A DNA stretch of 64,000 bases from Xestospongia muta (GCA_963693285.1 OY848919.1:3911827-3975826), one strand, 5' to 3'; positions 24,301-36,958 are shown, numbered from the stretch's first letter. Notes: a model not told the origin generated them from the letters alone. A program made the numbers and translations.

Positions 24301-25498
24301 TTAAAAGTGGTTTTTTGCCATATGCTCCTTTGGCATTTCAGCAATCAGTGAACCTCATCGATCGGGTCTTACCACTTATTAAAGACACTTCTGAGACTGA
24401 TAGTGAAGCCATGTTAGTAGGATCAATTCGGTTATTGAGAGGAATGACTAAAGGGTTGGGTTCAGATATAGAGCCATTAGTTGCTGAGAGTAATGTTGTA
24501 TTATTACTGTTACAATGTATGACAATATCTGTTGATGTTGTTGTACAGAGTTCATTTACATTGCTGGGAGATCTTGCAAGAACTTGTTTTCAGCATATAA
24601 AGCCAAATATCAGTAAGTGTGTGTTCATGTTATACATTCTTGTTATTGTTATAAACTGGCAGTTTTTAACATTAAAGTCAGAATAATTCTTACAAATAAT
24701 ATCAGTACAGAACATAGCATGATTTATCATAGTATGTTAATATTCCATTTGTAATTATAATTGTTACTTTTTGTTGTGTAGATGATTTTATCACTCTGAT
24801 TACTACAACTCTCTATAATCTAAGTACTCCATCTAATGTTTGTAGTAATGCCACATGGGCTTTGGGTGAAATAACTTTACAAGTTGGTGCAGATATGAGC
24901 CAGTATATACCTGATGTGCTACCAAATCTAATAATGAGAATCAATGACTTAAAAACAAAGGAAATGTTTGCCCAAAATATAGTTAGTACTCTTGGCCGAC
25001 TTGGATTTGTATGTCCCAATGAAATTGCTCCTCACCTTGGAGATTTTTATGGACAATGGTTTGATGATATTACAACTTTTGAAGATAATGAAAAAAGAGA
25101 GAGTAGCTTTAGAGGCATTTGTGCTGCCTTATTAGTAAATGTTGAACCGTTGCTGAATGAGATTGTACCTTTTTGTACTGTAATTAGAGCTTGGGATGAC
25201 TCATTCAAGAGTGAGCTCATAGAATTGATAGCTAAAGTTAGTGTATTATGTGTGAATGATATTTCAACCAAATATGTAATCTCACTTAATAGATATTGAT
25301 TAAATTAAGAAACAAAATGGATGGTGATCATTGGCAGACCTTACTGAATTTATTGCCTACCAGGACTCTTTCTAAACTTTTTGAATTGTTAGAACAGGTC
25401 AGTATTAATTGACATTGGAATAGCTTGTACAAAGGGTTTAAATTAGCATAATTATGTAGGTTTATATTATTATTAACATTTATCTTTTTTAGCTTTAA
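21351..25498 (+). CDS. Transportin-like copy 3, intact
   Basis: Exons: 21351-21437, 21615-21754, 22170-22362, 22470-22603, 22678-22759, 22820-22930, 22991-23115, 23165-23323, 23377-23689, 23817-24041, 24096-24182, 24276-24612, 24782-25236, 25293-25397, 25493-25498. Lengths equal copy 1 exactly and 852 codons are open. The exon 8/9 junction reads Gly-Tyr (LRGYSAMS) where the others have Lys-Cys (LRKCSAAS); human transportin-1 also has LRKCSAAA. Both predicted cargo-site tryptophans are present. The third coding intron is 107 bp against 222 bp in copy 1, from one internal deletion. Expression unknown. Confidence 0.9.
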
Positions 25499-26241
25499 TT
25501 TCCATGCAAGACCCAAGGGTAAACTGGTGACAATAATTAAATATTGTTGAATTTACTAAACTATGTAGTGCATAAGTTGTTCAATAATTACATGCTGTGA
25601 ACAATTCTTAAGACATGTCTTCCTTTATATTTATTTTTTGTTATCTTTATGTTAACTAGTACTATTGAACGTATAGGTTGTGATAAATAAATTATTGGTT
25701 TAATTTAATATATGGTAGAACTAAATGTCAATTACATTTATCTACTGGTCTGTTTAGCTAACTATTGTGTCAAAATGTTGCTATTTATTACAGTCACTAC
25801 TGTTAGCATGAGTTTATAGTTAATCTCATTGAAACAATTATATTAGTGTTATGAAAACATTAACACTCTACAAATGAGAAGAATATGTTAGATGGTCCAG
25901 TCCTATAAATATAATCAACTCAACCTATACCTGCTCATGAATTTCTCCAAAGTTATTTAAATTAGTAAGGCAGTGTATATGTATATATGTGGTCAAGCCA
26001 TTTTATGTCTTGTATGAAATATGATGAATACTCCACACATTTATCCTTCCCTAATGAGGTTGTTTAGTATTGCATATATTCAAAATCCAGAATATTTAGA
26101 TATTATATACTTCTAACGTTTAGTAACACTTGCATACTTGAATTATATATTACACTAACTACAAAGAGGTTTAAGTTATAATATTTAGTGTGTGCTATAC
26201 AAATGCTATTTTGTACAACCTACAATTAGTTTATTCTTTAG
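25499..26241. other. 3' flank of copy 3
   Basis: No gene seen. The beginning matches the flank of copy 1; from ~25,606 on it matches the flank of truncated copy 5 (51,565-52,240). It leads into the EGF-type relic exons. Confidence 0.65.
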
Positions 26242-26929
26242 AGGACAAAGATTTTATATATGTGACAGTAGTTATCAGTGTACATGTCAGACTGGCTATT
26301 ATTTGGACAATGATAACCACACCTGCTTTGATTAGTTGTCTAATAAATTATATTTTAGTTCATGTGCTTTAACAAGATATTGATGAATGTGTTCAAGATA
26401 ATGGAGGTTGTAGTCAGAGGTGTGTTAATGATGATGGATCATTTCATTGTGAATGTACTTCAGGTTACTCTTTGATTGGTAATGGGTTTAGTTGTGAAGG
26501 TGAGGATGTTAAAAGTCAATATATTTAAATAATGAGTATTTATGGTTGATTGACTAATAGTTTAATTATTTAAGATTTATTGATTATATGTATAGTACTA
26601 CCTTTTTATTTTAATAGCTTTTAAATTTATACAAATAGAGACTTTGATTAGACAGTCAAACAGTAAGTTATTGTATTGTAATGGTAGTTATAATAACACA
26701 TACTTCTCAGATACAAAAAAATGATTAGTATTGCTGTACCAATGACAGTTATAGTATTGTTAATATATGACTTTACTAAATTAATAAAAACAAAAAAATT
26801 ATTTTGTGTTTTATAGTTATTTGTGTGACTGTTGCAATTATGTTTTTTCTTGCTATCAAACAAAGATTTAAGACAAAGAAAAAATATATTTCTGAAGCTA
26901 CTATTGCTACAAAAAACCACTATAATTGA
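26242..26929 (+). pseudogene. Relic 3' end of an EGF-domain receptor gene
   Basis: Three exon-like pieces lie in one orientation. (1) 26242-~26330: the C-terminal half of an EGF domain (YQCTCQTGYYLDNDNHTC), with no usable splice donor before an in-frame TAG. (2) 26377-26499: a perfect phase 1-1 calcium-binding EGF exon ([12 protein letters not shown]...DGSFHCEC...GY) with acceptor 'aacaag' and donor GTGAGG. (3) 26817-26929: after acceptor 'ttatag', a hydrophobic stretch (VICVTVAIMFFLAI), then basic QRFKTKKK, a short tail and a TGA stop, in phase 1. Together they look like the end of a type I membrane protein. No upstream exons are found and piece 1 is damaged, so I call it a relic. A wider hydrophobic stretch at ~26,720-26,760 may be part of a decayed transmembrane exon. 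Confidence 0.65.
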
Positions 26930-28520
26930 AAAAAATGAAGAGATAAACATAATTGCTAACAATAATTTTGAAACTAATTTTAATCATCTTTGTAGTCTTT
27001 TCTTTAATAAAATGTAATGTAATCTTTGTAGAGTAACTACTCCTTATTATTATATATGTGATGATTTTTAATTTTTGTTGTTGCTGCACTATTTGTTATT
27101 GTTTTTGATTATTATACTTTTTTGCTTTCTTTGCTATTAACCATATTATGTATAGGTAAACACTAACTAGGTCAAAACAAATGACAATAGTAATGACACA
27201 ATTGTGCTAGCATTAAATTTAGTATATTATCTTAATATAAACAAATGAATAATAAAGTGAAGTAATATTAAATGTAGTATTCATATCTTCAAACAAACAT
27301 TTTATATCTCTATTTTAGCTTTAATTAAATATAATTCAATAAGTTATTAAAAAATCATGAGCACATATGCTACATACATTCATTCATAATGAGAAAAGAG
27401 GGTAGTCAAGGTCATTATTAAACAATCAGTCAATGTTTTTTAATAACAAACAGACACTCAATAGCATATAGATAATATTAAAGGTATCAAACTAATGATA
27501 ACATCATCATATAACAGGTTGATTGGTGTAATAAAAATAATATAATGTTGTATAGATCATATCATAGTCCTTGTATTTGTTGTAGCTGAGTATGATGTGA
27601 TATAACAAGATGAGTCATTGTCAATACATTTATGTATTAATTATTATGGGTTTGTTGTATATTTTTAAGGATATGTGAAGTAAACATGATACAAATGAAC
27701 TACAGTTTCAAAACTGTCAACACTATTAGTCTAACTGTCTACACAGAACTTTATGCACAAAAGACGAGTGCAGTGATCATGAAGGTACATATACAAGTTC
27801 TATAATTATTAAATGTTTTGTGTGTACATAGAAGCATACAACTGTTACTAATGGGAACTTCACTGGAGGTAGAATCTTAACTTATTTTGACTTGTTATAT
27901 GGCAACCCAATTACTTAAATACATGTACATGTATAAATAAACATGTACATGTTATATCTATTGCCTATTATTGTAGTACATGACATTGTAATATCATAGT
28001 GTTAAGAGATGAAATCTATAATTATCTTACTATCTTTTTTCAAACTTGACCAGCAAATACATGTAAATGTATTTATTTCATTAATAAAATGTAACACAAA
28101 AAACAACGTTATTAATTTCACATTTAATTATTGTGTTTCTTTGCAGGTTACCTAGACACGTAAAAAATATATAAATAATATAAATATTAATTGTTCTTAA
28201 AAAAATCTATAAAATCTATATTACTGATCAGGTATTATTACTTCAATCATAATGATACTGACGTATCTTAAATATCACGTCTTTAACTTTTATTAGATTC
28301 TCAATATAAGTATTTGAACATATCTTTTAAACCAGTCAAACCAATTAAAAATTATCATATGAAACAATTTATGCTAATAATATTTTATGAAATTTTCTTG
28401 TCAGTTTTAAGTTTGTAAAATACCAATTCTCTATTGACAAACTAAGGACCAGTTCTACTGACATTCCTTCCCATTTGTTTAAAGGGGATTTAAGAAAAAA
28501 ATGTTGTGTTGCCCAAACAA
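26930..28520. repeat. Spacer after copy 3
   Basis: No gene seen. 27,190-27,510 matches the flank just left of the retrotransposon and includes the empty insertion site at ~27,505-27,509. From ~27,590 the sequence matches the right flank of the retrotransposon, then the family E spacer up to ~28,520, here without the TA microsatellite. Confidence 0.7.
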
Positions 28521-29328
28521 TTCCTACTCACTCACTTGCTGGGGCTTCCACTTAGGCTCCAGGATTCTCTGCTATATTGCTAGCTAGGACCGCCACCATG
28601 GCCAGGTAACACTTGTCCAAATCGAGGTAATCGTAGCTGAAGCATCACCCACACTTCAAACCAGCCGTGTGTCATTAGAAGTCACACTCCTTCATTAAAA
28701 TCTTTAGCACATGACTATTGATGCCACACTCCTTCATTAGAATCCTTAGCACATGACTATTGAAGTCACACTCCGACTATTGAAGTCACACTCCATCATT
28801 AAAATCATTAGCACATGACTATTGAAGTCACACTCCTTCATTAGAATCCTTAGCACATGACTATTGAAGTCACACTCCTTCATTAGAATCCTTAGCACAT
28901 GACTATTGAAGTCACACTCCTTCATTAGAATTGTATGGGATTCGAGCTCTGCGAGATGTCTAAGAAGTCATTGCAAGTTGAAACCGGGCCCATGATACAC
29001 CAGACCTCGTCACGTTTAAAGGGAGACAACCAACCTTATCTTAGTCCACCTTTCGGATACTTTTACGAGTATGCTGGTAACCATCTCAGAGGTCATGATG
29101 CATTACAGACGCTGGCCCACAACACAACCTATCCAAGCTTGTTTTGGTTTCTTTTTATTGTACTTACGATTTTGTCTTCAGGCTTTTGTGGGGCGCGACT
29201 GTGTACGCTTATGAAGCTTATTAACGTCAACTATGAATATCTGTACCAGCATCGATGAACCAAAAACACTGTTAAAATAATTAAAACTAAAGCTATATTT
29301 TAAGGGCCAAGAACAAAACTACTCCAAC
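28521..29328. repeat. Module M with minisatellite array 1
   Basis: Same module as at 18,255, but with a 42-bp array inserted. To the right of the array it has an ORF (28,935-29,258) whose reading frame is broken in the 33,100 and 36,960 copies, so I do not call a gene. Confidence 0.7.
28678..28930. repeat. 42-bp minisatellite array 1 (~6 units)
   Basis: About six imperfect units of a 42-bp motif (start 'gtcacactccttcattagaa', end 'ttagcacatgactattgaa'). One unit carries a 16-bp internal duplication near 28,770. Units are directly adjacent, with no spacers. Confidence 0.95.
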
Positions 29329-29380
29329 TTAAACGAGCATGTGTCGTTTATAATGCCACTCTCCGAGCATTCCTGCTCGC

Positions 29381-29388
29381 TATAAAAG
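29381..29388 (+). promoter_or_regulatory. TATA box, left end of TTAA element
   Basis: TATAAAAG followed by a G-rich stretch and GGGCTGCC. It points into the element from the left end. No long ORF starts downstream on this strand. Confidence 0.5.
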
Positions 29389-29580
29389 GAGGGTGGGCTG
29401 CCTAGAAGAATGTGACGCCTACCAAAGAGTGATATGGCGGCAATATTCAAACCTAGAAATCGTTCTAGATAGTAGCCATACCAACCTGAACAACCCACGC
29501 AAAAACTTCTATAATAGTTAGCTCTAGGTACAAACACGTGTTATGTCAATTACACAGTTGATAATATTAGATAATAACTT

Positions 29581-29775
29581 TTATTGCTGTACTGAATTAT
29601 ACATGACAGAATCAAAGATGGCTAACACAAGACCATAGTTGTCTAAATCAGATTGCCCAGCAGGAGTTAGAACTTTTCTAACATGGTCCAACCTTCTCTT
29701 GACCACCTTCTTCCCCTCTAGACTGTCAAAGTCGATCACAAGAGAAAGTCTTACACGTTTTCTACTGTTCGCCAT
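29581..29775 (-). CDS. Small basic ORF inside the TTAA element
   Basis: 64 codons, starting MANSRKRVRLSLVIDFDSLE. A basic stretch (KKVVKRRLDHVRK, residues ~22-34) is followed by a mixed C-terminal half. I do not recognise the family. A TATA box lies about 200 bp upstream on the same strand, and the stop codon overlaps an AATAAA polyadenylation signal (CAATAAAAG), so promoter, ORF and poly(A) signal fit inside 660 bp. A second ORF (MAHTKLF..., from ~29,957 on the minus strand) precedes it and could be a 5' exon or a leader. The ORF could also be a chance reading frame. Confidence 0.4.
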   Translation of the reverse strand: MANSRKRVRLSLVIDFDSLEGKKVVKRRLDHVRKVLTPAGQSDLDNYGLVLAIFDSVMYNSVQQ

Positions 29776-29970
29776 TTCACTACAGAAACTTACACGTATC
29801 CAAAAAAACGGGAATATCTACACTGAACATACGCATAATATTAATTATGCAGCTGTTGCAACAGCTACAGGAAGTGCATATTATGATGTAAACAGGAAAA
29901 GAAACACAGCTTCCATTTTTTTTGATATTGAAAAGTTTTGTGTGTGCCATTTTGTGGGCAGCCCAGCCCC

Positions 29971-29978
29971 CTTTTATA
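29971..29978 (-). promoter_or_regulatory. TATA box, right end of TTAA element
   Basis: TATAAAAG read on the minus strand, followed by GGGGCTGGGCTGCC. It lies about 200 bp upstream of the 64-codon minus-strand ORF and is a plausible promoter for it. Confidence 0.55.
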
Positions 29979-31060
29979 CTGCGCATGCTTGTTTAAAGAA
30001 ACTAGAACAACACAACTAATTATAATATATTTTATCATATTTAATTTTATAAGGACTTAAAAAATAAAAATCTTTACTAAACACTTTTCTTCAATATCTT
30101 TTGTTCCTTCTATCTAAATTTATAATAGCTCCTTTAGTTCTTCGAGTGCTTAAGACAAGTATATTTGGATAACTTTCTCCAGCTAATGGCTGTTGACTTA
30201 CCTTGTCATAGCTATGATTAGCTAATTATAGAGGGTCAACATAACACTGTTTATATAACAGCTAATACAAAAATGGACATTTATAATTTTATGTAACAAT
30301 TTTATAACAAGTCCGGTAAATAACACTATAGAGTGTTTTTACTAAATATAAGTTTAAAGTAATATTATACTTCTTTAGTAATATGAGATGGTGTTCTTGA
30401 AAGCCACTTTGACTATCTCATGTTTTATATTTATGTAGGCATTCTAGTTAGGTAGCTTCTTTTCAATTTAGACTTTGTTGTTACACACATACTTATCAAG
30501 GAAAACACACATACTTTTAGTTGTTAGTGAGATGTTTAGAATAAAATAATTGTGTAATCTCACATGAGTATTAATTGTCTTAATTGTATTAATTGTCTTA
30601 ATAGCCAGTAATATGTAAATAATATGAGAATAGAAGTAATTGTATTTTTGTTTATTTTTACAATAAGTTGTTGTAAAATTACTTTTTGAACAGAAAGACC
30701 ACTGTTAGAACTGAAATTAAGCTTAATAAATATTATTTTGTCACATCTGTAAATAACAGTGTTTTTATATTATATTTCTGTCTTGTATGTTTTAGTTTAT
30801 TGCTAGCATTATAATTTTACATAATGTACATGATGATTGTTTGTTAATTTTTATCTTATCCCAACAAGTAATGTTGAACTAAGCAGATTTAAATTCATAT
30901 TTATTTCATGTTCTAGAAACTTCAATTAAACTATGACAATGACTTACTTTATATCACCTTTGAAGACAGTTATTATCTGACACTTTTGCTGGTTGGGGTT
31001 AGCTGTGATAAATAATTAGTGTTAATTTAGTTAGCTGAAGTATCCTTCATAATGAACATA

Positions 31061-31161
<101 letters not shown>

Positions 31162-31490
31162 AATGTAAAGATCTAAGTTATCCTTCTGGATTGTTTAATT
31201 ACACAATAACTAGGTTAGAGCATATGTTAAAGTTAAATAAAAGTCAGGCTAACTTTATAATAACATGCATTGTCAAAATAATTAAATTACAGTGTAAAGA
31301 GACAGATGGATAGATATATATGGACAAACTGATAGATGGACTAACTGTTAGTAAGAATATCCCTTTTAATATCAGGTATTCTGTATGTCATCATGTGATA
31401 CTCACATGCAGTTCAGTCCTTAAATTGCAAAGTAAGACATTGATGCCATATTAGAAAATGAAGTTAAGTTGCAAGTTCTATAATTATTAA

Positions 31491-32198
31491 ATGTTTTGTG
31501 TGTACGTAGAAGCATACAACTGTTACTAATGGGAACTTCACTGGATGTAGAACCTGAACTTATTTTAACTTATTATATGGCAACCCAATTACTTAAATAC
31601 ATGTACATGTACAAATAAACATGTACATGTTATATCTATTGCCTATTATTGTAGTACATGACATTGTAATATCATAGTGTTAAGAGTTGAAATCTATAAT
31701 TTTCTTACTATCTTTTTTCAAACTTGACCAGGAAATACATGTAAATGTATTTATTTCATTAATATAATGTAACACAAAAAACAACATTATTAATTTCACA
31801 TTTAATTATTGTGTTTCTTTGCAGGCTACCTAGACACATAAAAAATGTTTTGTGTGTACGTAGAAGCATACAACTGTTACTAATGGGAACTTCACTGGAT
31901 GTAGAACCTGAACTTATTTTGACTTATTATATGGCAACCCAATTACTTAAATACATGTACATGTACAAATAAACATGTACATGTTATATCTATTGCCTAT
32001 TATTGTAGTACATGACATTGTAATATCATAGTGTTAAGAGTTGAAATCTATAATTTTCTTACTATCTTTTTTCAAACTTGACCAGGAAATACATGTAAAT
32101 GTATTTATTTCATTAATATAATGTAACACAAAAAACAACATTATTAATTTCACATTTAATTATTGTGTTTCTTTGCAGGCTACCTAGACACATAAAAA
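31491..32198. repeat. 354-bp tandem duplication in the spacer
   Basis: Positions 31,491-31,844 and 31,845-32,198 are almost identical (for example 'ttttaactta' against 'ttttgactta'). They lie in the family E spacer and include the ACATGTACATGT palindromes. The duplication is absent at the same place in block B. Confidence 0.92.
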
Positions 32199-32544
32199 AT
32201 ATATAAATAATTAAAATATTAATTGTTCCTAAAAAATAAATAAAATCTGTATTACTGGTCAGGTATTATTACTTCAATCATAATGATACTGACATATCTT
32301 AAATTTCATGTCTTTAACTTTTATTAGATTCTCGATATAAGTATTTGAACATATCTTTTAAACCAGTCAAACCAATTAAAAATTATCATATGAAAAAATT
32401 TATGCTAATAATATTTTATGAAATTTTCTTTGTCAGTTTTAAGTTTGTAAAATACCAATTCTCTATTGACAGACTAAGGATCAGTTGTACTGACATTCCT
32501 TCCCATTTGTTTAAAACAGATTTAAGAAAAAAATGTTGTGTTGC

Positions 32545-33510
32545 CCAAATAATTCCTCCTCACTCACTCACTGGGGCTTCCACTTAGGCTCCAGGATTTT
32601 CTGCTATTGCTAGTTAGGACTGCCACCGTGGCCTGGTAACCCTTGTTCAAATCAAGGTAATCCTAGCTGGAGCGTCACCCACACTTCAAACCAGCCGTAC
32701 ATCATGAGAAGTCACACTCCACTATTAGAATCCTTAACACATGACTATTGAAGTCACACTCCTTCATTAGAAACCTTAGCACATGACTATTGAAGTCACA
32801 CTCCTTCATTAGAATCTTTAGCACATGCCTATTGACGTCACACTCCTTCATTAGAATCCTTAGCACATGACTATTGAAGTCACACTCCTTCATCAGAATC
32901 CTTAGCACATGACTATTGAAGTCACACTCCTTCATTAGAGTCCTCAGCACATGACTATTGAAGTCACACTCCTTCATTAAAGTACTCAGCACATGACTAT
33001 CGAAGTCACACTCCTTCATTAGAATCCTTAGCACATGACTATTGAAATCGCACTCCTTCATTAGAATCCTTAGCACATGACTATCGAAGTCACACTCCTT
33101 CATTAGAATTGTATGGGATTCGAGCTCTGCGAGATGTCTAAGCAGTCATTGTAAGTTGAAACCGGGCCCACAATACACCAGACCTCGTCACGTTTAAAGG
33201 GAGACAACCAACCTTATCTTAGTCCGCCTTTCGGATACTCTTACGAGTATGTTGGTAACCATCTCAGAAGTCATGATACATTGCAGACGCTGGCCCACAA
33301 TATAACCTATCCAAGCTTGTTTTAGTTTCTTTTTATTATACTTACGATTTTGTCTTCAGGCTTTTGTGGGGCGCGACTGTGTACACTTATGAAACTCGTT
33401 AACGTCAACTATGAATATCTGTACCAGCATCGATGAACCAAAAACACTGTTAAAATAATTAAAACTAAAGCTATATTTTTAAGGGCCAAGAACAAAACTA
33501 GTCCAACTTA
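32545..33510. repeat. Module M with minisatellite array 2
   Basis: Left flank 'ggggcttccacttaggctccagg', array, then 'attgtatgggattcgagctctgcg' and the common tail ending at ~33,510, where the next block begins. No conserved ORF. Confidence 0.75.
32708..33109. repeat. 42-bp minisatellite array 2 (~9.5 units)
   Basis: About 9.5 units of the same 42-bp motif as array 1. Because 42 is a multiple of three, the minus strand stays open and translates as repeats of MKECDFNSHVLRIL. I treat this as a by-product of the repeat. Confidence 0.96.
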
Positions 33511-34568
33511 AGGAAACTAGAACAACACTACTAATTATAATAATTTTTATCAAATTTTATTTTATAGGGTCTTAAAAAATAAAAATCCTTACTAAACACT
33601 TTTCTTCATTATCTTTTGTTCCTTCTATCTAAATTTATAATAGCTCCTTTAGTTCTTCAAGTGCTTAAGACAAGTATATTTGGATAACTTTCTCCAGCTA
33701 AAGGCTGTTGACTTACCTTGTCATAGCTATGATTAGCTAATTATAGAGGGTCAACATAACACTGTTTATATAACAGCTAATACAAAAATGGACATTCATA
33801 ATTTTATGTAACAATTTTATAACAAGTCCGGTAAATAACACTATAGAGTGTTTTTACTAAATATATGTTTAAAGTAATATTATACTTCTTTAGTAATATG
33901 AGATGGTGTTCTTGAAAGCCACTTTGACTATCTCATATATTTATGTAGGCATTCTAGTTAGGTAGCTTCTTTTCAATTTAGACTTTGTTGTTACACACAT
34001 ACTTATCAAGGAAAACACACATACTTTTAGTTGTTAGTGAGATGTTTAGAATAAAATAATTGTGTAATCTCACATGAGTATTAATTGTCTTAATTGTATT
34101 AATTGTCTTAATAGCCAGTAATATGTAAATGATATGAGAAAAGAAGTAATTGTATTTTTGTTTATTTTTACAATAAGTTGTTGTAAAATTACTTTTGGAA
34201 CAGAAAAACAACTGTTAGAACTGAAATTAAGCTTAATAAATATTATTTTGTCACATCTGTAAATAATAGTTTTTATATTATATTTCTGTCTTGTATGTTT
34301 TAGTTTATTGCTAGCATTATAATTTTACATAATGTACATGATGATTGTTTGTTAATTTTTATCTTATCCCAACAAGTAATGTTGAACTAAGCAGATTTAA
34401 ATTCATATTTATTTCATGTTCTAGAAACTTCAATTAAACTATGACAATGACTTACTTTATATCACCTTTGAAGACAGTTATTATCTGACACTTTTGCTGG
34501 TTGGGGTTAGCTGTGATAAATAATTAGTGTTAATTTAGTTAGCTGAAGTATCCTTCATAATGAACATA

Positions 34569-34701
<133 letters not shown>

Positions 34702-36474
34702 AATGTAAAGATCTAAGTTATCCTTCTGGATTGTTTAATTACACAATAACTAGGTTAGAGCATATGTTAAAGTTAAATAAAAGTCAGGCTAACTTTATAA
34801 TAACATGCATTGTCAAAATAATTAAATTACAGTGTAAAGAGACAGATGGATAGATATATATGGACAACTGATAGATGGACTAACTGTTAGTAAGAATATC
34901 CCTTTTAATATCAGGTATTCTGTATGTCATCATGTGATACTCACATGCAGTTCAGTCCTTAAATTGCAAAGTAAGACGTTGATGTCACATTAGAAAATAA
35001 AGTTAAGTTGCTTGAAATTGCTTATTAACTGTAATTATGGCATGAAGTCTTTACAGTGTTCACCTAATAATTCTAGTTCATGAAGTTTGCTGATAAAGGA
35101 TATTTTTGTTGACATTATAGTGCTGCTAACATCTTATTACAAAGGTATCTTGATAAAATAGGAGTAGTTATCAGATATTTAGGGTTTGAGAGTACCATTC
35201 AGTGGAGACTTTTTAACATGATATTTTCAAAGACAAATAATAGTTTAAGTAATGGCATTAAACAACCTATAATCAAAGATACTATTAATTAATTAATCTT
35301 CATAATTAGCATTACTCTGTACAACAGTCATACCTTCATAAACAAAATGGCCTTCACTAGGTAGAGTCCAAAAAATAAACACATATGCAGAATAAATGGA
35401 AAGACTTATTTGTATTGGAGTGGTTTATCAAAGCATGTTTGAAAACCTGAAATGGGAAAGAGCTCTCAAAGGATATGTGAAGATGATACAGATGAACTAC
35501 AGTTTTTCAAAACTGTCAACACTATTAGTCTTACTGTCTACACGAACTTTATGCACAAAAGATGAGTGCAGTGATCATGAAGGTACATATACAAGTTCTA
35601 TAATTATTAAATGTTTTGTGTGTACATAGAAGCATACAACTGTTACTAATGGGAACTTCACTGGATGTAGAACCTGAACTTATTTTGACTTATTATATGG
35701 CAACCCAATTACTTCAATACATGTACATGTACAAATAAACATGTATATGTTTATATCTATTGCCTATTATTGTAGTACATGACATTGTAATATCATAGTG
35801 TTAAAAGATGAAATCTATAATTTTCTTACTATCTTTTTTCAAACTTGACCAGCAAATACATGTAAATGTATTTGTTTCATTAATAAAATGTAACACAAAA
35901 AACAAAGTTATTAATTTCACATTTAATTATTGTGTTTTTTGCAGGCTACCTAGACACATAAAAAATATATAAAATAATATAAATATTAATTGTTCCTAAA
36001 AAATAAATAAAATCTATATTACTGGTCAGGTATTATTACTTCAATCATAATGATACTGACGTATCTTAAATATCACGTCTTTAACTTTTATTAGATTCTC
36101 AATATAAGTATTTGAACATATCTTTTAAACCAGTCAAACCAATTAAAAATTATCATATGAAAAAATTTATGCTAATAATATTTAATGAAATTTTCTTTGT
36201 CAGTTTTAAGTTTGTAAAATACCAATGCTCTATTGATAGACTAAGGATCAGTTCTAAGGACATTCCTTCCCATTAGTTTAAACAGGATTTAAGAAAAAAA
36301 TGTTGTGTTGCCCAAACAATTCCTCCTCACTCACTCACTGGGGCTTCCACTTAGGCTCCAGGATTCTCTGCTATTGCTAGCTAGGACCGCCACCGTGGCC
36401 TGGTAACCCTCCTCCAAATCAAGGTAATCCTAGCTGGAGCATCACCCACACTTCAAACCAGCCGTACATCATTA

Positions 36475-36958
36475 GAAGTCACACTCACTATTAGAATCCT
36501 TAACACATGACTACTGAAGTCACACTCCTTCATTAGAAACCTTAGCACATGACTATTGAAGTCACACTCCTTCATTAGAATCCTTAGCACATGACTATTG
36601 AAATCACACTCCACTATTAGAATCCTTAGCACATGACTATTGAAGTCACACTCCTTCATTAAAATCTTTATCAAATGACTATTGAAGTCACACTCCTTCA
36701 TTAGAATCCTTAGCACATGATTATTGAAATCACACTCCACTATTAGAATCTTTAGCACATGACTATTGAAGTCACACTCCTTCATTAGAATCCTTAGCAC
36801 ATGACTATTGAAATCACACTCCTTCATTAGAATGCTTAGCACATGACAATTGTAATCACACTCCTTCATTAGAATCCTTAGCACATGACTATTGAAATCA
36901 CACTCCTTCATTAAAATCCTTAGCACATGACTATTGAAGTCACACTCCTTCATTAGAA
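36475..36958. repeat. 42-bp minisatellite array 3 (~11.5 units)
   Basis: The longest of the three arrays. Some units have the variant 'ccactattag' in place of 'ccttcattag', and these variants are scattered through the array. Confidence 0.96.

Larger units (their letters stand above)
29333..29992. mobile_element. 660-bp TTAA-flanked element with inward TATA boxes
   Basis: TTAA lies on both sides (29329-29332 and 29993-29996). The same place in the paralogous block near 33,508-33,515 and at ~18,690 reads CTTAAGGAAACTA with a single TTAA, so this is an insertion with TTAA target duplication. Ends are short imperfect inverted repeats (ACGAGCATG at the left, ACAAGCATG at the right read inward). 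A further inverted segment of about 24 bp at each end holds TATAAAAGG and GTGGGCTGCC-type sequence (29,380-29,404; 29,957-29,979). The TTAA target is typical of piggyBac-type elements, but the termini do not begin with the usual CCC. No transposase is encoded, so it would be non-autonomous. Confidence 0.75.

Noticed and set aside
28935..29258. 107-codon ORF in module M
   Set aside because: The frame is interrupted in the module copies at 33,100 and 36,960, so there is no sign of coding constraint.
32702..33103. 133-codon minus-strand ORF of MKECDF-type repeats
   Set aside because: It is the open frame of the 42-bp minisatellite (14 codons per unit), and its length follows the array length. 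No start-site or splice context.
33115..33180. Possible tRNA-type B box in module M ('gattcgagctc', minus strand similar to GWTCRANNC)
   Set aside because: It has a mismatch to the consensus, no A box at the right distance and no cloverleaf, so I do not call a tRNA or a SINE.
36453..36953. 166-codon minus-strand ORF of the same repeat
   Set aside because: Same cause as at 32,702: a repeat whose unit is a multiple of three stays open by itself.
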